DNA of 64,000 bases, taken from NCBI GenBank assembly GCA_006937955.1, contig SSNP01000025.1, positions 4,045,686-4,109,685 on the forward strand, given 5' to 3'. The number at the start of each line of letters is the position of its first letter. Position 1 is the first letter of the stretch. This stretch comes from Pachypanchax playfairii (Eukaryota > Chordata > Actinopteri > Cyprinodontiformes > Aplocheilidae). Positions 36,194 to 47,514 of this stretch are shown in pieces. The notes beneath the pieces were generated by a model. The model saw only the letters and a list, made by a program, of their open reading frames with translations. It did not search any database and was not told where the DNA came from. Both the position numbers and the translations under genes were made by a program.

Positions 36194-38279
36194 CCTATTT
36201 GAAAATGTTATTTTAAACAAGCATTGATGTTAATGGATGCTCTTTATTATTCAGTGATCAGGTTTTGCTAAACACTGTTCAAAACAGGAGTTATACACAA
36301 TTTGTCAATGGGGATCCATAAACACCAGCTGGTTATAGTAAAAGAGTTGATGGTTCAAACAGTGTTCAGGCAATGAAACGAGGACTGTAAAGACATGTAC
36401 ATGATGCTCAGACTCACTTCAACTAAATGACGGTTAATTTTAAAAACACACACACAAACTGCAGGAAGATGATACAATGAACTCATGTAACTTTCCCTCA
36501 TTTGACAACTTATTCACATTGAAATAGACAAAATACACCTTTTCATTTAGCCCAGCAAAGAATTGGTACTTTATTATGCCACAGCTGAAAAAAAGTTAAA
36601 AAAATTAATAAAACTAGAGATTAAAAAATGAATGGCATCATATCAGTCTAATAACAGTCAATGAAAAAATGCCTTAACTGGAACCTTAATCCAGTACTTG
36701 AGATCAGCTCAGGACATCCCTAGTCTTAAGTTTCATATTGAAAGCACAATAAATGCATCATAAAAATATGTAAATATGTCTACTTTGATGGCAAGAAAAT
36801 TTGCCAATACAATGAACGATTAGTTTAGTCATGTGGTCTGGGCTGCAGAGGATGAAGAAACTATGATATTGATTACAAATAGACCTTGTGATAAAACAGT
36901 GACTAGAGGGCAAAAGAAAAAAAAAATCCTTTTGATACCTTCAAAAAAGCAATAAGGTCCCCTTGTCAGTCCAGCTTGCATTTACTTGAGGGACCTTTTT
37001 GCCATCTTGTGTTCATTACTGAAAAAAAAATATACAAATAAATAAACACTTACTAGGAAAAATTGTGCTTTGGGATCGTTCCCACTTTAGACCAGACATT
37101 AATAACACCCTTATTTTTCCTTTGTTGTCAAAACGGATGCTGTAATTATAAGCAACCCTATTTACTCTTGAGTTGAGGATAGCAATAACAATGCAGATGA
37201 AAAATGGGACAGAACAGTGGGAGTTTGAAAGAAAAAACGAAAAAAAATCTATTGAATAAAAGCATCCCTTTTACAAAATACAAGAATACTGTCAAACACT
37301 GCCTTTATCAATTCTACTTCAGATTTTTCTAAAGCTAATTTTTCTGTTATTTATTGGGGTGGGGGTATATATTTTTTTGAAATGTAATTTGATACCTTAC
37401 AAATGCCCACATGTATATTTATTTTTAAACATGCTGCAGTGCAAAACATCATGCTTAACCTATGACTAACATTTTAAAGAATGCAAAATCAGGGTTAATT
37501 TGTAAATTCCAAGTTTTATCATGAATAAAAAGTACCCAATAATGGAAGATACTGAATATTGTGTGCTTACCTTATGTGCATGCTGAATTTCATATGCACG
37601 TCCATGCTATCCCACATCCTGAGACAGAAAGGGGAATGTTGACAGTTTGATTGCACAAGTTTTTCTGGTTCAGGCCTTTTCAATAACAGCACACCATAAT
37701 TTAAATCTGCCTGGAACGAAAGCTGCTTTGAAGGAATGAACACAGAACGGCCCTGACTTGTTGTGATTATGGAAGTGCCAAAAATTTCATTTTGATAAAT
37801 AGTAAGTGATAAACATCATTGTAATTGCTCAACATCTCATGTCGGGCAGTGAAAATTGGTACTTGGAAATGTGCAATGAAGACATCTAGGACATCTAATT
37901 CCTCTCTTTTATGAGTTACAAGGGAAATAAAAATGGCAATTTTATGGCTGTAAAATGTATTTGCTTGATTTACAATTTGACCTATAGCAGTATTACCTGT
38001 AGATGTTTAACAACCACAGCTGAATCCTAGTCATAATTTAATAAACCAAGTGGACTTGTGTCCATTGTTGAATAAATGTCTTGAATGCTCAGATCAGGCT
38101 ACTCAATAATAAAATTATATTGTTGTTGTTGTGTTTTACTTTGTATATTGTAATACTCTGTGTCTCTGTCTTGTTTACTTAGAGCAGCATCTGTAGTTTT
38201 ACATATTTGTGTTCACACAGCATAAAAAAGCTAGATTAGCCGTCCTTTAACATGTGCGGTTGTACTTCAGCTTTAAGCT
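36194..38279. other. intergenic, nothing recognised
   Basis: AT-rich, few open frames, no repeat family recognised. Confidence 0.6.
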
Positions 38280-38430
38280 CAAGTTGTCTACCAGAGGCCT
38301 GGGAATTTGATGGTTTGATTAAGTCTCTAAGCTGCTCCTATAACTGAGCTCTTTGGGACAGAGATCTTGGACATTCTTCCTGGGATCTGTTGAAGCATCT
38401 CTCTCAGTTTGGGGAGGCCTGAGGCCTTGC
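38280..38430 (-). mobile_element. second copy of the LINE RT C-terminal fragment
   Basis: TCTACCAGAGGCCTGGGAAT and the following segments align by eye with 14218-14370. Both contain GGACTGAGAT/GGACAGAGAT, a CTTCCAGGGATCTG/CTTCCTGGGATCTG block and CAGTTTGGGG. The reading frame (minus strand) is broken by small indels. It is more decayed than the 14 kb copy and in the same orientation. Confidence 0.65.
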
Positions 38431-39482
38431 GTTTTCACAGCTTATCAGTGTCTTCTTGCAATCCTTAGTATTTCTCAAACTTCTCTTGTTCCACCTTTTG
38501 TAGTTTTCAATCTCTGTCAATAATGTGCTGATGGGAAAGTGTTAATTTTACGATATTCAAAGGCTAATTACAAAGAGAAGCAGTGGAGTGTTACTGATGG
38601 CACAGTCTAAAAACTCTTCTCAGTTTCTAGTCTAAAACAAAGACATAGTATACATCCTGATAGGACACAAAGGATCAAGGGGCAGGAGGTTGATGCAGGC
38701 AGCAACATGTGTGCTCTAGCAGAGCTTGTCTTCTCAGAAGCTCAAAGAACTAGCCTTTATTCAATAATACATGGAAAGACTTCCATGTTCCTCCTACACA
38801 TACACTATACATTACAGTGGAGGACAGCTGATGAGAGACCAGCTAGTGGATTATTTCAAGGTTGCACTTTCACTTGGACTGCTTCTACTTCACAAACATT
38901 GATCTGCACCGCATGTAGCTTCTGTACAGTCTGGATAGTATAGAATTGCTGCAGGTGAATACTGAGTGTAAAAAGCCAAAGAAAAAAAGAGAACGCGATA
39001 ACAAGTTGATGCTAGCAATCAATACAACATGTTTAATTATTGCAAAGGGACAAAATACCTTTGGAACTGAATTTGAAGTGCTTACTCTCACACTAATTAT
39101 GAGTGATACAGATAAATATCCTTTTGAATTTCAAACAAGGTTCTGCATATTGATTACCTGTCATTCTGCAGCCTGTGGCTAATGCTGTGCCATCATTTAT
39201 AGACAAGGTGCTCAGCTTATCGTCTCCTGAAGCCACCATTACATTCAAGATTAGACTATGAAAGGTAAAAATGAACCAAGGTTAAGGTATTGATTAAAAT
39301 TGGAACATTTTAAAACACTTGGTGTTTGCTTAAGATGCACTTATAGATTCTGCTTTGTTGTGCCCTATAGCATATGTGTAATTGACCAGGTTTTCACAAA
39401 ACTCTATGTAGAAAACAAAAAAAGTTAAGAGAATCTTGTAATATATGATGAAGAATTACAGAAAATAAACATCAGCATGCTC
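38431..39482. other. intergenic, nothing recognised
   Basis: Several 60-80-codon frames occur at 38700-39180 without recognisable content. Confidence 0.55.
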
Positions 39483-39668
39483 TATGGTGTGGCAGTTGGT
39501 AGCACTGTTGCCTAGGAGCGGGAAGGTCCTGGGTTCAAATCTGGGCTGGGGCCTTTCTGTATGGAGTTTGCATATTCTCCCTGTGTATGCATTGGATTTC
39601 TCCAGGGACTCTGGTTTCCAGTTCAAAAAACATACATAATGTTAATTGACAAATCCAAATTCTCCTTA
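39483..39668 (+). repeat. teleost SINE-like repeat, 5' half with tRNA-type B box
   Basis: The block reads GGCAGTTGGTAGCACTGTTG, then GGAAGGTCCTGGGTTCAAAT, then TGGAGTTTGCATATTCTCCC, and ends with a relic of the CCAAAAACATGCATGTTAG junction at 39624-39643 and CAAATTCTCCTTA. GGGTTCAAATC at 39531-39541 resembles an RNA polymerase III B box. The junction sequence is where the copies at 6867 and 44244 begin, so this is the complementary half of the same composite family. It is truncated before the GGATGGAT tail. Confidence 0.75.
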
Positions 39669-42600
39669 AAGCAAAAATCCTGAGTTTTTTCTCAGAGGGC
39701 ACTAAAAAGGGCCAGAGGGCCAAAAAAAATGTGTTGCACCTTTAAGTCCCACCCCACTGGTCCCGTCTAGTAGCAGGGATCTGATAAAACGAGGCTGGCC
39801 TGTGGTCACCTAAATTTGGGGGAGCAGTACAAAGTGAATCTGTAGACAGCTTGGAGACTTCACAGATATCATTGGACTAGAGGAGCCTTGCACGTGTTCA
39901 AGAATTATGGCATTAGTGCATTGATTTTCAGTGTGTATGCACGCTTGGTTGATTGACAGGTGTATGTATTAGGATGTAGAATACTATTGGCTAATACATT
40001 GTGGTGCCGAGTAAAAATTGCATGCACCTCTATGGGACAAGGACAAAAATGTCACATGTGTATATGATTTGTTGAAAGTCTTACCTCCAATTAAGGTGAG
40101 AAGCTGGTAGTCATTGCATAGAAAGATGTTCTGACATCTCTGTATGTGTATATATACACATATACACACCTAAAACACTGAGTTACTGCTGTGGAGAACA
40201 TTTATTTGTGCATTTCTTCTAGTTTGCAACCAAACTAAGCCTGTTACAACTATCTTCACTCAGGTCAGCCAGTTCAGGCCCATAAGGAAGAGTGAGAGAA
40301 TGGTGGAAGTGAAAAGTGTGCAGAGGAAATCAAGTGAGTATCAGTTAATACAGCCACCCTGAACACCCAGCAGCCACACACTGAGAAGTATTGAATGCAG
40401 TAGAATAAGATTAGCCACCAGCATCTGAGGCCAGCTCAATGGAAGTCCAGCTGAGAGGTTTAGTCTGGAGGAGGACTACAAATCAGCAGGAGTGAGAGCA
40501 AGAACTGAACAAATACTTTCATCAATAACTCCCAACATCTTACTTATTGGGTAACATAGCAAATTCATTATGTATTTCTTTTATTATTGACTTTTTAATT
40601 GTGTTTATTAATAATTGTTTTTATTAAAGAGCTTCTATGGTGGGCACATTTCCTTCATTGTATATGTAAAAATTTGTTAGATAAACTTTTTCCAAGGTTT
40701 TGGTAAGGAGCATGAACCTGGGAGCCTGCTGGTGTTGACTCAAACCTCTTTTCTTAAGATTGTGAAATGCAACAAAAGATTTGGCAGATGATGTGCTTCC
40801 TTGCTGTTCTTTTATTCATCAGTTTTTTTTGTTTGTTTTTTTGTTTCTTTTTTCATCCTTGGTCTTGGTACACTACGCACTTTCAGACAGCTGTTGTTCA
40901 GAACTTGCTAAGAGACAGATTAAAATGCAAAAGATAAAGTATTCAAGTGGCTAAAAAATATTAATTTTGCTAAAATGTGTTGTATTAGTGTATTTTAACA
41001 GACTTATCTCAACTGTAGAATTACCATTCAAATGCTACTATTAGCTTCAATCAATGTACCACAATATCAAGCATTTTAATACAAAATTTACCATTATGGA
41101 AGTTAGAGCTATAAACTATGTTGCATTAAAAAATAGCTGATAATAAGATTACTTTGCACAGTAGAATAATTTTCTGTTGATTAATTAGCTAATTTTAGAA
41201 GAGAATTGCTGACCAATGAGAAACAGCTCAGTGGTAAAGAAAGTTCAGACCACAAAATTCATTGCCTCTTTCATTGGCGTCACCCAACTTACTTTACTGG
41301 GGCATGTGCACTAGTATTGATTTGTTGTGCTCGCTCAGTAAAATTTCACTTGCAGTTTTAACAAGCTGGCAGTATGTGAACCATGCAATTTAATTCAATA
41401 CACAAGCTGAAGGGAGCACAAAAAGGAAACCAACTGAGTCTGTACACTCTGGTATGTCATTCTCAACAGTGTTGCGTGCACTTTGACCTCAATTTATGAC
41501 TGAGAACTATGAGCTCTGTGTATGACCAAGCTTCCACACTCAAATCACAACCAAGACATGCTAGATTAGCTAATACATAGCTATATACAATATAGCTTCT
41601 ATTTTTCTCTTTTTTACCCATTATTGCAAAATGGAACCAAAAAGTTGTTGTAAAATATGTATATTTTTAATTCTGTATGCGAATGTGCATCACTGTGTGC
41701 ATGTTTGTGTGTAGATAAAGTTAGCACACCTATATGTGTGCTGGTCGCAGCAGGAAGAGCGAAGAGGCTGATAGACGATGAGAGGACCACCGCTAGCGAG
41801 TGTCTGACTTAACAGAGATAAGAGGTAGGGTCAGCCAGAACACCCAAGCTCTGGGAGGGGGGGATGGCTGCTGGGCAGTCCCTGACCCTGGATCACAGCA
41901 TGGGGGCAGGGAAGAAATGAGACGTGACTAATGGAGACACTGCAAACTGACCCTTGATCAGGCAAGAGCAAGGAGAGAAGAGGGACTAGAGAAATAGCGG
42001 GAGAAGTGGAAAGGACGTGCACTGAATGAGGTGAAACCGATTACGGCTTGGAAGTGGGGGGGTAATGAGTGGGTATGTTTGTGTCTGCATGTTTGCTCAA
42101 GTATGTGTGATATGTTTTGAATTCAGCTACTGAGATGCCTTGAAATGGAAAAAAGAAAAAAGGACTGGGGTTATGTTTGACCGTTAGTGTGTTTTTGGAG
42201 AGAGGCACACAAGCAGTCCAGGTGCACCAGGGTCTCTGAAGTAACAAAAACAGTTTTTATCTCCTGACACAGGAGGCAAAGTACAAAAACACAGAACAGA
42301 GCACAGAGTAAAGACTCTTGTAAGTAGAAGAAATCTGACATGGTACTGATCCCTATACCTGCCAAGGTATAGAAATATATTTGTCTTCTGCATGGATCAA
42401 GATTTAATGTATTTTTTTTTTAAATTAACTTAAAAATATGAATATTTGTTCAAAGATGATTGAACAATCAGCTATCAGCTAATCTCATGTTGGGAAATGT
42501 GTTCCTGGTTGAAAAAAAAGGTAGGGGGATTTGTGGATAGGTGCCAAACTACCTGAGGGTTAGTTACACTTCAAAGCAACAGCTTATATGAAGCATTTCA

Positions 42601-44243
42601 TTATTATCTCTACTGTGGAAGCATAATTTGTTGTAATCGAACAAAGAAAAATATGCAAAACTAATTATTTCTCCTATAGGTTAGAAATGCCAAGTCTGTT
42701 TTTGTTGTTGCTTTGTTGCCAGATTTCTATGGAGAAATGAGCTCATCATGTAATGATGACGTTGCAAGATAACATATTTTTAAACGCAACACATTGCAGA
42801 ATGAATCATAATATGAAATTGTAAATATATTTTTTTTTTGTTTATTGAGAAAACTCATTTTTTCGACTTAGAATAATTTACATTAATTTGAGACTTTTTA
42901 TCTGTACTCTGAGGTGCAAAGAATGATAAGTTTTGAAAATGAAAACATCTCAAGTTCAGAGCCATCTTTTTCAGTCTGGCTTCCACCCCTTTCACAGCAC
43001 AGCAAAGTCCTACTCAAGATTACCAAATGACCCCCTAACAACAGCTGATCTCCATAATTGCTCAATAATAGGTGCCGTTAAATCAAGAAACTCCAGAGGT
43101 CCAAATTGCACATGGTTGGGTAAACTGGTAAGGACATGTCCAAAGGAGTGAATGTGACAGTTTGAAAACCCTTCCAGGTATATATTCCACTACTAGCTGT
43201 TTTAGAGATTTTTTAAAATAAAATTTTAACAGTTTATATTGTTATTGTTAATTTAAAGCAAATGTGTTCATAAACTAATATAAGATGGCAAAATGTCCAC
43301 TTGCAACAGGTTTACACTATGACAGTAACACAAGTCAACACAAGCAAACATTTCAGATGCAAATATTTCATGATATTTTATAGGAAAGTATTTCTAATCC
43401 CACAATCCTATTACATGCCCAATGTTGCTCTTTTGTAAAATAGCTGCGTAGTAGCTATTATCGATAAGCTAAATGCAGAATGTCATGCTTTGCAGCGCTT
43501 CTTTTTAGATTCATTCACTCTCATTTTCTACTCTCTTTCATCCACTTCTGTATCTTTTCTGCCCTCGCTGTCGTCTCCGAATGAAACGCCATTCTGAATT
43601 AGGGGGTGAATTGGTGAGACTGATGGTTTTTGAGGGTTTCAGGAGATAGCTTAGTTGAGAGTGAAAGAATGTGTGGTGGGGCGTGTGAGATTCTGTTTGT
43701 GTGTTACTGTGCGAGTGTGAGGCAAGGAGAAGAGAGGGAGGCCAAGAGAGCTTGTCAGCCAACACAGGTCATGAAAAATGCATGGAGGTTGTGGTGTCAG
43801 TTTGCTGGAGCGAAAGCTGCAGAGAAAGAGCAGAGACAGGGTTTTTTGAACTCTGCAACTCTCACTGTCTGGACTCTCACTCACCCATCCAGCCTATCTG
43901 CCTTTCATAGCCTACAGCTTACTTCATTAGTCCAGTTCACCACGCAGCCATGTGGACTTTCACCAATTGTAAAATACATTTTTCGCTCCTAAAATGAGGT
44001 CTTCAGTTTAAGCCTTTACGTACTTAGTGCACAAAAAGAATTATTGTAACTTTAGAATAATATCGAAAACACATTACGTCTACAGCCATCACCTCTGACT
44101 GATAGATAACATGGCATGTTATGGGAGATGCCAAAAGAAACCTTCAAACTTTTCCTTATTTTTCTCTATACAATTTAAGTGAATTTACTCTCTATGAAAT
44201 AATCACTTCATGGATAAATTGTACAATTTTGAAATGTCACAGA
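39669..44243. other. intergenic, no gene recognised
   Basis: Mostly AT-rich. Two less AT-rich patches at 41740-42060 and 43540-43960 are purine-rich on the plus strand and give overlapping short frames on both strands without known domains. A T-run lies at 42410-42420. Nothing else recognised. Confidence 0.55.
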
Positions 44244-44442
44244 GGCTTTCTCCCACAGATCAAAACCATACTTTAGGTCAACTGGCAACTCTAAATTGTC
44301 CTTAGGTGTGTGTGAGTGGTTCTTTGTCTGTGTGACCCTGCGATGGGCTGGCGACCTGTCCAGGGTGTCCCCCGCCTCTCAATAGACACCAACTCTCTGT
44401 CACCCTGAACAGGAAGAAGCAGGCTCAGAAAATGGATGGATG
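44244..44442 (+). repeat. teleost SINE-like repeat, 3' half, best-preserved copy
   Basis: TCCCACAGATCAAAACCAT is followed by AACTGGCAACTCTAAATTGT, GTGACCCTGCGATGGGCTGG, CGACCTGTCCAGGGTG and CACCCTGAACAGGAAGAAGC, ending AAATGGATGGATG. It is the closest of the three 3'-half copies to the common teleost consensus as I remember it. Confidence 0.85.
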
Positions 44443-46951
44443 TCGATATAATGATGAGCAATGTAGGTACATGTTATTTTTGTCTGTTCTGTAGTAACAC
44501 ACTAACATGGAAACAGCCAAAAGATGATGGTGTTCTTTCAAGAGCCAAACTAGATTTTAAAACAGCTGCAGACATACACTTGAAGGCTGTACAGCAGGAA
44601 TGGTTAGCTGTCATTAATTTCCTGTCTGGTTGGAGTCCACAAGTAGATTTTTTTCAAAGAAGTACAATGCTATCTTTGTTATTTCTTTTTTGAAAGATTG
44701 ACATTAATACTAAACATGACACATAGAAAATACATTAAAGCAGGTATAACAACAGCTGATGTTACACAATATTTCTGGTGGAAAGCGCATTTTGAAGCAT
44801 TTTTAATAGTTCAGTTTGTTCCCCTTAATTTGAAATATTAGCCTGAGAACTCAGTTAGAATGCCCCAGAATCTGATCATGCTTATTTGACAAATTAATTG
44901 TAATGTAGCTCCGTGTGAAAACACAACCGAATGTAGAGGGGAAGGAAAGGAATAAAATCAAATTTAGTCAAAAAGTCCCACATAACAAAGATGTAAGTCA
45001 AGCAAATTATTTTAAATTTAAGGGATTGCTTTTACATCTACACATAAAAAGCAGATTGACAGTAAAGTGCAACTTCTCTCCTAATATAACTAAATATAGA
45101 AAAATAAATATGCTTTCTCTATATTTTTTCTCTGTCAAACTCAATAGACATCTAACTTGGTTTTTCTACAAAGTACCCTCTTCAGACGGTTGTTTCTATC
45201 CAATTCATGATTAAATTTCACTCTAAAACTTGACCAATGTCTCAGGTTACAGTCACTGCTTATTATCTGGCTTGATGAACAAAAACAGAATAGAAAGAAA
45301 AATAAGCAACGTCTGTGTATGCCAACTCAATATACATTTAGATGGCTTTTATATGTTTGTTGAGACACCACAGCCTAATGGACTTTGTGTGTAAAACATC
45401 ATCAGTGAATGGTGCTGCACAATGAATAATTAAAAGCTCTGCTGTTGAAAATGCTTTATGCCTTTTCTTTAGTGCTTTTCTGATATAATAAGTCCCTGCA
45501 TACTAAAATACAGAAATCACAGCTTTTACATCATGATCTAGTAAGAAAAATATATGTCTGAATGATTCTATGGTGAACTGTTAACAATAAAAGCTACTAT
45601 TTTGACCCACCTGTGGGTGAACCTTTTCATCTTTACAAGCTGCCACCCTCATTGGTCTGACCTGTGGCAGCAGATTAAGGGATATAAGCATCACTGCCTA
45701 ACATACAGCATTGCTTTCTATCATCTTGTCTGACACATTTCTCTTTCTGTATACTTAATGCTGTCAGTAGAGCCTATTTTGCTCCAGGCTAAAAAAAAAA
45801 AAGTTCTGCAATGAACCAGCGTCGCTTTACATGCACAGCATATGTTATACATAATGCTTTTGCTTTATACATATGCATATACGACATGATTGTTGCTGAA
45901 AAATTCTTATTTTTAGCTGTTCCCAGTGGGTTTTGCTTTTGAGTCTACATGCACAAAAAACATGTACATAACAGTCTTTACTTGATAGTTCATGACCCAA
46001 TTTTGTTAAATAGTTACTTTGGCACCTTTATGTCAGTGAACCCTGATTCAAGTGGACTATGAGGTAATTCAATAACAAGGTTTGTTTCTTATGAAAGTTC
46101 AATATAATTAAAATTTTATTAACATTGAATTTAATCATTTGAACACAGCTACACAAGAAAAAAAAAACAGTAACACTGTGTTTACTTCTGCTTCAACTTT
46201 AAAATAAATTCAGTGATAATTTTACAACAATGGCATATACCACTACTGATCATCACTCATGTTATTCTTTGTTAGCTTTGACCATACCCATTTGAAATAA
46301 TAAACATTTAGCATCTACTGGCACAGTTTTGTATAATGTTCTTAGAACCTACTCAGGCCAGGAGTGGGGATCTATTCAGCTCAGGCCAGTGTCTGTTCAC
46401 CTCTGAGATCATTGAGTTTTGGCCACTCACAACAACTAGTTTATCTTTTTTAAAACTTTCTTAATAAATTCTGACCAATGTAGACAGGAAATGAGACACA
46501 CAACTGCAGCTGTTATTGGTTATTTGCAATTTATTTCTTTTCAAAGTTCTCAGAAATGTTTGACTGTAGAATATAAAAATTCATTGTTTTCAAATGATAA
46601 GAAATTACTGAGTAGTTTTTACTGCTTAATGTAATGTAGCATGTAACTGTAATCTAATGTCACTGATGTAATCAATGTTGAATTGAGACATCAGCTGGAC
46701 CCCATGAAAAAAAAAGAATTCAGATTTTTTTTGTTTTTATATTTGTTTGTATACATTGACTGTCCAACTGAGGACAGCAACAAAGAAGCAAACACAAAAA
46801 AAGGAATGTGGTGTTGGAGTGCTTTGTTTTCTATTCTTTGAAGTGAATAAACTCATCACTACATTACGTATTGAAGGCCAGTGGTAGCTTTGATGTTTGT
46901 AAAAATGTTTGTTTTTTTCTGTAGAAAAACAGCAGCATCATTCAGTTCAAT
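44443..46951. other. intergenic, nothing recognised
   Basis: AT-rich, A-runs near 45791 and 46159. The frames at 44436-44693 and 44915-45214 have no recognisable domain. Confidence 0.55.
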
Positions 46952-47514
46952 TTGTCAAAACTGAAGTTTCAGAATTTACCACAGATTTTTCTACTATCAG
47001 ACTTTTTTAACTCTTTCCACCGTCATCAGACACCTCAACATACAATACATGTTGTTACATACTTCAACTCATTACTCCCAGTTTCTCAAATCTTTTATGC
47101 ATGTACAATTTTGTTGCAAGTCTGTTCTTTTCAGTCTGAGTTCTGTCTGTCAACATGTTGGTTTTTCTGTTTGCCTACCTCTGTCTCTGCACATGAAGTG
47201 AAGGACTGTCTGCTCGATGTGAAGTTTGCCTGGTTGGCATTGTGTCCATCAGACTTACTGTCTTTACCCACAGTATTTGACAGCCACACCTGTCTGCTAA
47301 GTACCAAGCAGTGTTTCTCCTGTCTGTCTCTATTTATGTAGTTTGCAGTCTGCTGGCTGGCTCACTCTTGCACTGAGGGTCTGATAATCAGTGCCACCTA
47401 TACGGACCTTAAGTGCATTGACCTTGTCTGGTGCAATGAAGTCACATCTAACAACATTCTCCTCTGTGCTGCTCCGCACACTGTTATTGTGGATGCAAAT
47501 ATCATCAACAGGTA
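46952..47514 (+). other. unassigned long frame with one in-frame stop; exon-like segment 47349-47511
   Basis: A single plus-strand frame stays open for 129 codons from an ATG at 46952, meets one TAG at 47339-47341, then stays open for 57 more codons to a TAA. The second part begins just after TTTGCAG (acceptor-like, ending 47348) and includes CWLAHSCTEGLIISATYTDL and EVTSNNILLCAAPHTVIVD. It ends AACAG|GTAAAT, a good donor, at 47511/47512, giving a possible 163-nt exon. The opposite strand is also open there. I do not recognise the protein; the first part is Phe/Leu/Cys/Ser-rich and pyrimidine-biased. It may be a stray exon, a pseudogene or chance. Confidence 0.2.

Noticed and set aside
39500..39580. 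tRNA gene suggested by the B-box-like GGGTTCAAATC
   Set aside because: The surrounding sequence does not fold into a tRNA cloverleaf by eye and belongs to a SINE-like repeat.
43630..43992. 120-codon plus-strand frame overlapping three others
   Set aside because: Purine-biased patch opens several frames on both strands at once; no recognised protein.
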